Shown here: positions 34,401 through 47,566 of the stretch, piece by piece | Layout: the number at the start of each line of letters is the position of its first letter | Numbering within the stretch: the first letter of the stretch is position 1 | Origin: Dictyostelium firmibasis | Taxonomy: Eukaryota > Evosea > Eumycetozoa > Dictyosteliales > Dictyosteliaceae | Direction of reading: 5' to 3' | DNA: 64,000 nucleotides | Assembly: GCA_036169595.1 (NCBI GenBank) | Contig: CM069767.1 | Location: 1,268,501-1,332,500 of the forward strand | Translations under genes and position numbers: made by a program | Notes under the pieces: model-generated | What the model saw: the letters and a program-made list of their open reading frames with translations, nothing else | What the model was told of the DNA's origin: nothing | Databases searched by the model: none

Positions 34401-37400
34401 ACATTTTTGTTCAATCCTTGGAGTTATAAATGAATAATAGTCTTTTGGTACATCTTGACTATATTCACTATTATAAAGCCCAACGATGAAGACAGTTGCA
34501 AAAGCACATCTATCTCTAATTGATTCCAACCATTTATAGATTCTAATTGGTTCTTCACTTTCAGTTAATACCCAAACTAAACAGAAAACGGCTCTCTTTG
34601 AGAAAAGATGTTGACTACAATTTGTATTACTAATATCAGCACCATTACCACTACCACTATAATTAAATTGTGATAAATCACGAATGAAAATTGTTAAATT
34701 CTTTTTCTTTGAAATCTCTTGGGTGTTGAAATGAGAATTTAAAAATTCTTCCTTATTTAATTTTGTGCATTCTTGATTCGAAGATGAAATCATAATTGGA
34801 GAGGAAATGAAATTATTGGTACAATGAATTGATGATGCAACATTGTACAAGGTTGTATTTGGATGATTCTCATAATCAATCTCCCATTTAATTGGTAAAT
34901 TTTGATTGAAACCAATTTGTGACGAGTATTGATGTTGTTGATATTGATGTTGTTGTTGGGATTGTTGTTGTTGATAATAAATTGTATTACCTTTTTTATC
35001 TTTTGAAGTAAAACCAATGTTTTTATGTTTTTTATCTTTTTCTTTCTCTTTTTCTTTCTCTTTTTCTTTCTCTTTTTCTTTTTCTCTTTCTTTGGAAGTT
35101 AAAGGTTTTGTAATTGTTAGATTTTTAATGAAATCATTTTTAACCTGTGGATTGGTTATATCAGAGATAATAATTAGTTTATTTCTTGGATGAAATTGAG
35201 ATTGTTGCATTTGTAATGTTAGATAACGCATAATTGCATCGGTAGTTTCCAATTCTCTAAAGGGTGATTCCATTATATTTGAATTAATAATTAATGATTT
35301 CAATTTCTTTAATAATGCTAAAGTATGTGGTAAAGTTGTAATTTGTGGGTTTCTATCTAAATTTAATAGGGTGAGTGATAATAATTTTGTACCGATTGAA
35401 GGTGAAACATAGGTCAATTTATTACCATCTAATCTGAGCTCAGATAATAATGGTAGATTAAAATCATTGAAAGAAATATTGTAGAGTTGATTATTGTGTA
35501 GATATAATTTTTTAAGTGATGGTAACATTGCATGAATTGGTACGTTGGTAAACTGATTATCTGATAGATCCAAAACTGACAATTTAAAAAGTCTTTTGAA
35601 GTCAATTGATACCTCTGAGAGTTTATTTTGATTTAAATACAAAGCTTCAAGATTAACCAAATTATCCAATAGTTTCAAGGGAATGGACGATAGGGAACAA
35701 CCTGTTAATTCCAAATGAATTAAAGATCTCATTTCAAACATTTGATTCGATAGCTTTTGCAATGGATTTGGACCCATTCTAAAATGAATGATTTCGTTCA
35801 TTAGGAAACAATTTTTATCATCCAATTTATGACATTTAAATTTGGTGATTTGATTATTACGTAAATCTAAAATTTTTAATGAACCCAATTTAAAGAAACC
35901 CAATGGTAATTCACGAATTTGATTGTTTTGAACGTAGAGTTCCTCCAATCCAACACATAATGACAATGCTTGTGGGAAAGATGATAAACGATTGCTTTGA
36001 ACGGATAAACATTTCAATTGTTTCATTTTACTAATTGATTCCGGTATAATTATCAATTTATTATTATCAAGTACCAATTTAGTCAATGTTGAGAGGGTAT
36101 AAATTGATTTATGCAATGACTCCAATAGATTGTGAGATAGATCAAATTCTTGTAATTTTAGTTTTGAACCAATTAATTTCAATAAACTACTAGGTATTGA
36201 TTTAATTCTATTATCTTGTAACCAAAGATGAGTTAGGTTACTCAATAAAATGATTTCAATTGGGAATGTATTGAAATAATTTTTAGAAAGATTCAATTTT
36301 GTTAACGTTGAAAAATAAGATAAAAAATTTCTATCGATTGTAAGGAATGTTAATTTTTGAGAAATTAAATCACATTTAACTTTACCAATAAGTTTCTTTG
36401 AAATTTGTTGAGATTCTCTTGAATTTATAAATTCTGTGAAAAATGATGACCATAAAATAATTTGATCATTTTCGCATGATGGTTTGATCATTTCATTAAA
36501 ATCCTCTTGTTTAAAAATAAATGAATGTCTTGGTGAAATTGGTGATGGTAGTTTATTTGTTGATGAAGAAGAATTTGAACTATGTTTATAGAGTAAATTT
36601 ATAAAAGTTGATTTGTTTTGATTAATATAGGTCCAAATTGAAGGTGATCTTTTTAAAAATTTTCTTTCACTATCTCGCAATGCCTCTGAATATAGGAAAT
36701 TACCAAATCTACCAGAGAATGACTCCTTTACTAATAATAATAACAATGATTCATTAAATTCAAAATGAAATGGGAATTGTCTTTGTAGTTGCCAAACTGC
36801 ATCTAAAAATTGAACGAAAATTGGGGAAAATGATCTATTAACAAAAATTGATGATTCATATTGATCTTGGAATAAATAAGTTTTCTTTTTTTGTGATTCT
36901 GTATGGATTGTATCTGGTAATACTACATTATTAGAATCGTATCTATCTAAATCATTAATCAATGAGACTATACCTGCTGATGCTTTTGAAATTGAACCTG
37001 ATGTTTTCTTTGTAATTGATGGTGTATTTGTTGTTGAATTATCTTTTTCTTTATCTTTATTATTATTAATATTATTGTTACTACTATTTAAATTATTATT
37101 ATTACTATTACTATTACTATTATTACTATTGTTATTATTACTATTGTTATTTAAATTATTACTATTATTTATATTATTATTTAAATTATTTTGTTCTTTG
37201 TGATAATTAATATTGTTAAAAGGGAAACCATATTGAATCCATTCTTTTTCAATTAGAATTAAAAATCCATCTAAAGTTCTATAGAATGGGTCACTTAATA
37301 CCATTGTCAATGATGATGTTGAGGCTAAATCTAATGTATGTAATTGAGAATCAGTTGGTGGTTTTAATAAAACTGATGAACCTTCATCCAAAAGATTTGA

Positions 37401-37693
37401 AACTTTTACACAACCCTCCAATAATAATTTTACAGAATCAACCCATTTAGAGTCTTCAATTGATTTCCAAGCATCCATTGAACCATCGAAACTTGTAATC
37501 GATTGGTAAAGATCAAACCAATATCCTTCAACCTGTTCTCTGGTTGGTATTGATAAGAAAATAATATTTGAACTATTCATTTTAAATTGTTCATAAACTG
37601 ATATTATGTTTAAATGATTATCACTTGTACCAATTTTATTAGTGAATACAATAGTTGCTTCGTTTTGTCTTTTACTCTTATTAGACGAGTTTA

Positions 37694-37725
<32 letters not shown>

Positions 37726-40700
37726 GGGTGTTGTTGTTGTTGTTGTTGAATTTGTTGAAATTCTTTACTTAAATTATTACTACTATTATTCAATGATGTT
37801 GATGGTGATGATGATGTTGATGATTGTTGTTGCTCTTCTTTATTTACAAATAAATTATATAATTTAACATCTACAGTATCAGTTGATATTATAGTTTGGT
37901 TTGATGAGGTTGATGAAGTTGATGATGAAAGAAATCCTGATTTATCTTTTTTGGATGACTTTGGAATTCCTTTTGATGATCTAAGTGAACTTAATGGGGA
38001 TGATGTATCTTTTTTATCTACAATTTGTTGTTGTCTCTTTTTAATTGGTGAGGGTGGTTCTAATTCCCCCACAATTAAATTGCTATTATTATTATTTAAA
38101 ATACCACTAGTATTTGTACCAGTGGTTGAACTTGATTGAGTTGTTGTTATTGTTACAGAGTTATTACTATTATTTAAATTATTATTGTTATTATTATTAT
38201 TATTGTTATTATTTAAAATAATGGCACTATTATTATATGCTAATGTGCCACCAGAATTATATTTATTACTAATTGGTTGATTATATACACAAATTCTAAA
38301 TAACATTGATTTATTATTTTGATTTGACCAACAAAAGATTGGGATTTTAGATTGAGTTTTACGAACATAACTTTGAAGTAAATCGTCGCCAATTAGATTT
38401 GGTATTAAAATACGTTTTGGATAAATGGTTGATGTATCCCTTGAAAAGAATTCAACTAATCTCCATTCTTTATCTAAATCCAATTTTAATCTTTGACCTT
38501 CAATTAATGGTGAATAAATATCCCAAATATTTGTACTAAAGTCATGACCACCACTATTTCTATTGTTATTATTACTACCACCACTATTAAGTAAATTATT
38601 AGTGGAGGTGTTGGCGCCACCTCTACCTAAATTTATTAAATTTGAACTACTGTTATTATTATTAGCCAATAATGGTGCCCTTGTTATTTCATTATTTACA
38701 CTTGAAAAGTATCTTCCGAAATCGATAACTGGATTAATGTAATAGGCCAAAATTAAATTTAATTTCTCTAAATCTCTAAAATTTGACTCATCACTAAAAC
38801 CCATATATTGAAATCTAATATTCTTACAATAGCAAAGGAAGATTTGAAATTGTGATCTATTGACACCACCATTTTGGAAGGTTGTTGGTGTTGACATCAT
38901 TGGTGTTGTTGATTTTAATGATTTTCCAAATGATTCCCACTTTATAATTGATGTTAAAATTATTTCAAATGAATATAATTTAATCTCAACAAATTTATTA
39001 TTACTATTGGTTGTATTTTTAACTGATGAAAATGATTGTGATGGCGTTATAATATCCTCTGGTAATAATATTGAGTTAGATTCTGAATCAATTGATTCAT
39101 CCTTCTTCCAAATCATTCTATAATTTGTAATATACAATGTACCAGACTCCCATAGCGATACATCAGTATTACCATTTTTATCGTTTTTATCATTTTTATC
39201 ATTTTTACTACTGCTACTGCTCGCTATATGATCCAGTTTTAAATTTGTTGGTGGTATAATTACATTCTTTATTTGCATCATTATAAATTCACCTGCTAAT
39301 GTAATTGGCCTTTCATCTATGTGTACAAATATATCCTCGCAACTTGTTATTAATGTTGATGTCGACGAATAAAATGTACTATGTGTTTTATAATTTACAA
39401 ATAGTGGTGTAAATAATTCTGATAATTTTTCAATCAATGATTTTATAGGTGGTGCTTGTTGTTGTTGTTTTGGTTGTGGTTGAGGTGATGATGGTGGTGT
39501 AACTTGAATTGATGGTGTTATTTCACTATTATCGCCTGTTGATTGTCGTAGTTGTTGAGTTGATGTTGAAGGTGATAGTGCTTCAACTGTACTCATTGAT
39601 GAAGATAATGACAATGATAAAACCTCTGTAGATTGTCTTTGTTGTTGTTGTTGTTGTTGTTTTAATAAACATGCTGAAACATGTTTCTTTAAAAAGAATA
39701 ATAATCTTTGTAAGTATTCCCTCGATTCAATCGATAATTTTTGTGCTAAATATTGAATGTCCCAATAACCACCATATTGTGAATTCACTGAAAATAATTA
39801 AAAAAAAAAATATATTATTAATATTAAAATGTTTATGAATTTAAAAACTATATCTATACATTACAAGCAGAAGTATGGTTTTTAATAGCATTATATAATT
39901 CAACATTTAATAATTGGTCGGGTAAAGATGCAGTGAATTCAACTAAGAGAGCTGCTACATCATATGGATCTTGTGGATCAGGATAAAAGAAATTAAAATC
40001 ACCAGTTTTTTCAAATGAATTTCTCATAAATTTAACTTTTTCATTATTATATTTTTTAAAAAATAAATCTTCAAGATGACCTAATAGTAAACGAATTTAT
40101 ATGTCAGAATATTATTAACTATTAATTAAAAAAACCTATTATTTAAATAATCAACCTACAATGGCCTTCTAAAAATGAAATTGATTTCTCTAATAAAATT
40201 GGAATTGATAAACCATTATCTTGACGTTTAACTAATGTATATAATGGCGAACCGAAATATTGGGAATCTGAAAATTGATTACTGTTATAGAAATGGATAG
40301 GAGGTGATTGTTGATCAAATATTGGCAATGGCGTATTTGGTATTATAAACTCAAAGTTTGAAATATTTGATTTACTTGATGAGGATGAACCATTCTTTTC
40401 TGTTTTTAATGATTTAAATTTTAAAGAATTATATATATGCTTTAATTTCGATGATTTTGGTGGTTTTGGTGTTTTTACTGTTCCACTAGTTGATGATGTT
40501 GATGACATAGTTGGTGAAGTTGTTATGGTTGATGTTATATCTGATGATTCACTAGTTTGTGAATAGAATGAATCCGATCTAATTCCACCATTATTTGATG
40601 AATTGTAATCGATACTTCTTGTACTTGATGATCTTAATGATGAATATGATGTTGAATTTGATGTAACTAATCTATTTTGATTATTATTGTCACCTTCAAT

Positions 40701-40934
40701 TGATATAGTATTTAAATCACCATTATTATTATCACCTTCCATAAATTGTTGTTGTTCATCATCTTGTTGTTGTAGCTGTTGTAAAATTTTCTTTTCTTTA
40801 TCTTTTTTACTTGTTCCAAATAAAGTTTTAAATTTTAATGTTCCACTTCTTGATTTTTTGGTTTCTTCTTTTTCTGTTACATCTTCACTTGCTCTTTTTG
40901 ATTTTTTATCAAATAAATTAACAATTGAAGACAT
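31443..40934 (-). CDS. roco9: Roco-family protein kinase with RhoGAP-like, myotubularin-like and LRR regions
   Basis: Giant multidomain kinase, 3111 residues. Inferred exons are 40934-40160, 40080-39865 and 39787-31443. Domains in order (approximate residues): low-complexity N-terminus; RhoGAP-like fold 235-380 (DPYDVAALLVEF, LPDQLLNVELY); GRAM-like 490-690; myotubularin-like 740-1376 (DPFYRTLDGF, EKEWIQYGFPF, QFPFHFEFNESLL); about 15 leucine-rich repeats 1480-1860; Roc-like 1860-2136; COR-like 2190-2710; kinase 2729-2996 with IGEGGTATVYKG, VAVKLL, HRDLKSPN, CDFS in place of DFG, and APE; Gln/Asn-rich tail. Roco proteins are LRRK relatives, normally regulated by GTP binding to Roc. The name roco9 rests on recalling that roco9 is the Dictyostelium Roco protein with a RhoGAP domain. 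The Arg finger, phosphatase Cys and P-loop are absent (see findings). Asn, Gln and KE runs interrupt the domains. Confidence 0.85.
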
Positions 40935-41855
40935 TTTAATTATTTAATATTACTATTACTATTACTATTATTATTATTATTACTATTACTATTACTATTA
41001 CTACTACTATTACTATTACTATTACTATTACTATTACTATTACTATTACTATTACTATTACTATTACTATTACTATTACTATTACTATTTTATTATTTAT
41101 TATACTATATCAAAATCAGGTAATTTTGTATTTTTTCTTATTATATTATATTTTCTTATTTTTATTTTTGTGCGTATGAGGTGAAAATTATTTTTAAGTG
41201 AAATTATTTAATTTATAGATGAGTGTTTTCCAACTATCAAAAATTAGAAAAAAATTAAAATAAAAAAAAATAAATTAAATAATAAAAATGGTTGGTTATT
41301 TTGGTTGTGAGTGAGTGTGGGTTATAAAGTTTATAAAAAAAGAGTTAAACCGAAATCAAAAAAAATCTCAAAAAGTCTTTATTGTATACTATTTATAATT
41401 TTATTTTTAATAAAATACACATTGATTTAAAACCCTAAATGAGGTAAAAAAAAAATAAATAAAAATACAATTTGGGCGCGAACTTTTTTCGTATAAAGAT
41501 GGAGAAAAAAAATAATTGAAAAAAAAAAGGGGAAAAAAAAATTAAAAAAAATTAAAAAAAAAAAAATAATTGAAAAAAAAAAAATCAAAAATTTTTGAAG
41601 TCACTTTGACCAATCAGTTTTTTTTCTTATTCAATGAATCATAGTTTTATAATAAAAAAAACAATAAAAAAAAAAGAATAAAAAAAATTATTCTTAACTG
41701 CCAAAATATGCAAATACCAAAAAAAAAAAAAAAATAAAAAATAAAAAATAAAAAATAAAAAATTAGATAAAAATGGGTTTATTTATTAATAAACTAATAA
41801 TATTTTTAATTTTATATTTTATTTTTTATTTTTTATAAAACTTAAAACCAATTTT
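40935..41855. other. Intergenic region upstream of roco9
   Basis: A 921-base gap between the roco9 start and the stop of the CBS gene (both minus strand). It opens with the hexanucleotide array 40949-41091; the rest is A/T runs with one short G/T-rich patch near 41306-41330. No gene was seen. Confidence 0.75.
40949..41091. repeat. (ATTACT)n hexanucleotide array
   Basis: About 22 near-perfect units, with short ATT and ACT interruptions, begin 15 bases upstream of the roco9 start codon, so they probably lie in its 5' untranslated region. Confidence 0.9.
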
Positions 41856-42471
41856 TTATTTTTTATGATGAATAACAATTTGCTCTAAAATGTCTTGTAA
41901 AGAAACAACACCAATTGGATGGTGGTTTTCATTTACAACAAATACTCTATGTGCTCTTTTTTCAGCAACATTTTCAACAACACTTTTAAATGTATCACTT
42001 GGTTTACAATAAATATAATTATTATCCTAAATAAAATAATAATTTAGTATATCAATAAATTTTTTTTTTCATAAAAATAAATTTAAAAATAAAAATAGTA
42101 AAAATAAAACATACAGTAACTTTTTTTAATGCGGCCAAATACTCAGATACTGGTAAATGTAATAATTGGAGGTATTGGAATTTTGGTTTAATTATTTTCA
42201 AATCACTATCACTAATTGAACCAATTAATTTACCCTGTGGGTCTGTAACACCAACACCACTAACACCCATTTTTGAAATTAATTTGAATGCATCCCATGC
42301 TTTTTTATCACTTGATATCGAAATTACATCACTTGTACCAATTTTCATCTCTTTAATTGATTTTTTACCTAATTGTTCTAATTCTTTATCCATTGCAAAT
42401 AAATGTGATATACATTCAATAATTCTTGACTGAAAAAAAATAAAAAATAATAAATTAGTCAGTAAATAATA

Positions 42472-42505
<34 letters not shown>

Positions 42506-42944
42506 TAATGCATACATTTGTAATTATATTGCAAAGTTCACCTTTTTGGTTTAATACAGCAACTCTTCTTATATTATTTTTAACCATTAAACCTGTAACA
42601 TTATCTAACATTGTTTCGCTGTCAACTACAATGAAAGGATCTCTCTTTGATGAATCACAAATATCGGCCACTATACTTTTTTTAAATAATTTTCTATCTT
42701 GGAGGTCCAATAAAACAGTACTGATATCACCTTCCTGTTCCCAATGTTGAGTTGTCGATGTTGTGACTATCTCTTTAATTAAATCTAACATTGAAAAAAA
42801 ACAATAATATTTCTTTTCATTTGGATTATAAACTGGTGCTGATAAAATACTATTTGAGATTAATTGCTATAAAATATTTAATTAAATAATAATAATTTTT
42901 TTTATTTTATTTGTTTTTTTTTTATTAAATTTAAAATAATATTA

Positions 42945-42989
<45 letters not shown>

Positions 42990-43110
42990 TTTAGTAAATA
43001 ATTACTTTTAATGCAACATCTATCGTATCGGTCATTGATACCGCTTTTATTACACTTGAATCATTTGGAAAAACTGGTGAGGAGGCCCTTAATGTTTTTA
43101 ATAACTCCAT
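41856..43110 (-). CDS. Four-CBS-domain protein, AMPK-gamma/SNF4-like
   Basis: Protein of 313 residues. Inferred exons are 43110-43006, 42866-42516, 42429-42115 and 42026-41856; every junction is phase 0. Four CBS motifs are seen: VSMTDTIDVALKQLI (CBS1), FIVVDSETMLDNVTGLMVKN (CBS2), DVISISSDKKAWDAFKLISK (CBS3) and YCKPSDTFKSVVENVAEKRA (CBS4), each followed by a beta strand and an [SI]xxD or SLQDIL-type signature. Two tandem Bateman modules and this length match the gamma subunit of AMPK/SNF1, which binds AMP/ATP and regulates the kinase complex. It could instead be a plant PV42-like or stand-alone CBS protein, so kinase association is inference. It lies upstream of, and in the same orientation as, roco9 (921 bases apart) and is divergent from the IFRD gene. 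Confidence 0.8.
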
Positions 43111-43790
43111 TATTTATTTATATATTTATTTTATTATTTATTATAATTATTAGTATACACTTAAAATGGGTGATAGAAAAAAAAAAAAAAATTAAAATTA
43201 AAGTAAAAAGGTTTTTTATTTTATTTTTTTATTTTTTTTTTTATTTTTTTATTTTTTAAATAAAATTAAAAAAATCCTATCCTTATTAGTTTTCAAATAG
43301 ATTTATATAAAAAAAAAAATATTAAATTAAAAAAAATTAAAAATAAAAAAAAAAAAATAAAAAAATGAAAACATTATTTTGGCATGACAAATTATTGAAA
43401 TGTTGTTATCATAATCTCACATATTATAGTAACATAAAAACAAAAGAATAAATATTATTTCACTCACCACACTCACGCTATACAGACACAAAAAAAATAA
43501 AAAAAAATAATAAATAAATATAAAAAAAAAAAAAATTGTAGTGGTGTTGTGAACATACCAATTTTTTATCTTTTACCCTTGTTTTTTTTTTTTTTTACAC
43601 TTTTTTATTTAAAAATAATAAAATATAGTTTTCAAGACTATTTTGAATTTTCTTTTATGTTTAAATGTATGAATTAAATCAAAACAATTAAATAAAACCA
43701 AAATGATAATACAAAAAAAAAAAAAAAAAAAAAAAAAAACAAAGTTTTGATTCTAAATTTGCAGGTGCCTATATTATTTTGTTCTCATAT

Positions 43791-43832
<42 letters not shown>

Positions 43833-44052
43833 TATTAATTAATTTAAAATATATAGGATTAATATAATTTATTTTTTTTTTATTTTATTTATTTTTTTTA
43901 ATTTAATATTAATTTAAGCTAATTTTAAAATTGTTGTGTGTGTGTGTGTTCTCCATTACGTAAAAGATGAGAAAAAAAAACGAAAAATAAAATTTTTTTT
44001 ATTATTATTAATTGTTTTGTTTCCTTTTGTGAGAAAATAAAAATAAAATTAA

Positions 44053-44083
<31 letters not shown>

Positions 44084-44217
44084 TTTAAAATTTTAGAGAA
44101 AAAAAAAAAAAAATTTTAATAAAAAAAAAAAAGAAAAAAAAATTAAATCATTATATTAAAAAAACAAATACACATAACACATTTAATTATTACACAATAC
44201 TTAATAAATAAGAAAAA
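43111..44217. other. Divergent intergenic region, CBS gene / IFRD gene
   Basis: A 1.1-kb region serving as upstream DNA for both genes. It contains poly-A/T runs, a GT run at 43934-43949 and a CA-containing patch near 43460-43490. No gene was seen. Confidence 0.75.
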
Positions 44218-45953
44218 ATGAATATAAGTAAATATCTTGATATTAAAATAAATAACTAAACATTTCTTTACTACATACACACACACAAACACTATATTAT
44301 AATTTATACCCATAAAACCCACATTCTCAATATAATAATTTCACCACACACCACGCACACAAAAAACTTCATATGTATAACGAAAAAAAATGGAAAGAAA
44401 AATTAAAAAACTAATAAATACTTACATATTTTTCTTTCTATTTTTTTTTTTTATATTCTAAAATTTTAAAGGAGAGAAAAAGAAAGGTAATCATAGATCT
44501 GCAGTAGCAGTTCATAAAGCATTAAATGAAAAAGATAAAAGTTTTGAATACTTTTTACCATTATTACAAGAAAAGAAAACAAGTATTGTATCAAATGCAA
44601 TCAATAATTTAAATTATATTCTCACCTATCAATCCGATAGAGAAGAGGAAGTTAGTAAAGATATTGTCGATGCATTATGTCAACTTTTTACAAGTGGTGC
44701 CTCAAGCAAATTAGATAAACCCGAAGAACTCGGTAAATGTATTGGTTTAGTTTGCTTAAAGACTGGTGATAATAATGAATACTATCGTTATATTAAATCA
44801 ACACTCTCTTCAATTATATCCGATGGTGAAGTTCACATCAAAGATAATGAATTAATCGCTGCAATCTATGCCCTATGCCAAGCATGCTTTTACTGTTGTA
44901 CTGATCGTGAATCCTATAAACATACAATTTCATTATTCCAAGACCTACTATATACACAAAAAAGAAAAAATATTCAAGATAAATTATTATCTGCTTGGCT
45001 ATTATTATTAACAAGAGTTAATCCACAAGAAATGACTGATTATAAAATGTAAGTATATTTATAATATTTATTAGTTTTTAATTTATTTAATATATTAATA
45101 TTTTTTTTTAAAAAAAAACAAAAAAAAAAAACAAAAAAAAAATAAAAGGGTTTTACCAAGATTAATTGAATTTTCAAAATCATCATCTCAAAATGTTAGA
45201 TTATCAGCATCATTAGCTATTGCAATGATTGTTGATGACGTTAAAGAAAAGGTTTTAGAAGATTTTGAAAGTGAAATGGGTAGTGAAGATCAAAATGATG
45301 AAGCTTATGAAGATTACGATGATGAAGAAGATTATGATGACGATGATTACAATTATGACGAAGAAGAGGAAATTGAAAGAGACTACAGAAGAAGCAGTGA
45401 TCACGGTGGCAAATCAGCACCAGTTGATGAATTAAATAATTTAAGTTTAAATGGTGAAAATGGTGAATATAATAGCGAAGAGGATGGTGAAGAAGGTCAA
45501 TATAGCGAATACAGCGAAGAGGACACTGTGAATCAATTCATCGTTGATGATGATCATATGATAAAAGTTATAGAGGAAACCCTTAGTTTAAATGATGATA
45601 AGGGAAAGAAGAAAATTCAATCAAAATCTTTGTTACGTCAAATCCTTGTAAACTTAAAGGATGGTGATTCACCAAAAGAAACCATCATCATCAATGGTTT
45701 ACCATTTCATTTCAGTGGTTGGAGAAAATATATTCAATTGGAGGGTTTACGTAAACTTGTTGGTAGTGGTATGATGGCTCAATGGTCAAATCCATTAATT
45801 CAAAAACAATTTGGTATTGAAATCCCAGAGGGCGTTCGTTTAAGAGAGGCCAAATATCAATTAAAAAGATCAATTTCTCAAAAGAAAAAAACAGATTATG
45901 ATAGATCAGTACGTTCATCTAGTAGTTTATTTGAAAATAATGCTGCAAATTAA
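44218..45953 (+). CDS. Interferon-related developmental regulator (IFRD) family protein
   Basis: Protein of about 463 residues, close to the ~450 of animal IFRD1. Exons 44472-45048 and 45149-45953 are clear. No ATG opens the first of them before MTDYKM, so a short upstream exon is needed: ATG at 44218 in an AAAAAATGA context plus a GTAAAT donor gives a 10-nt exon that restores the phase. Seen: alpha-helical ARM-like N-terminal half (SFEYFLPLLQEK, LLSAWLLLLTRVNP), an acidic Asp/Glu/Tyr-rich insert (about 45280-45530), and a C-terminal segment LPFHFSGWRKYIQLEGLRKL followed by GSGMMAQW, matching the IFRD C-terminal domain. Family members act as transcriptional co-regulators and ribosome-associated factors. 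The first exon is the weakest part of the model. Confidence 0.75.
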
Positions 45954-46896
<943 letters not shown>

Positions 46897-47533
46897 ATGA
46901 GTAATAATAGAGCAAGTATTTATGGTGGATTAGGATCAGTTGGTAAAATATTTGGAGCACCATTATTAGATGTAGTAATGAATCAAAAGAGTAAAACAAC
47001 ATCATTGAATTCATCATCATCAGCAACCAACAATACCACCACTGAAGAGATTAACATTCCATTATTTCTTCACAATGGATTTAAATATATTATTCAACAT
47101 GGACTTGGTATTGAAGGTATCTTTCGTATTGCAGGTACTAAAGATAAGGTAAAACAATTACAAATGCAATTGGATAAAGGTGAAAATATAGATTACGATG
47201 CATCGAAAGTTGATCCAGTAGATTTAGCAGATCTCATGAAAATATATTTTAGAGAATTACCTGATTGTCTCTTACAAGCTGATCAATACGATCATTTCAT
47301 TTCTCTATTGACATTAGATCGTTTAGGTCAAATTCAAAAATTACGTGAATTGGTAGCTTCACTTCGTCCTGAAAATAGAGAAATGTTAAAACAATTGGTT
47401 TGGTTCTTAGGTAGAATTGCGATTAATTCAACTGTAAATAAAATGTCGGAAGAAAATTTAGGTTTGGTTTGGGTAAATTGAATTTATATTATTATTATTT
47501 TTTTTTTTTTTGTTTGTCCTAATTAACACATTG

Positions 47534-47566
<33 letters not shown>

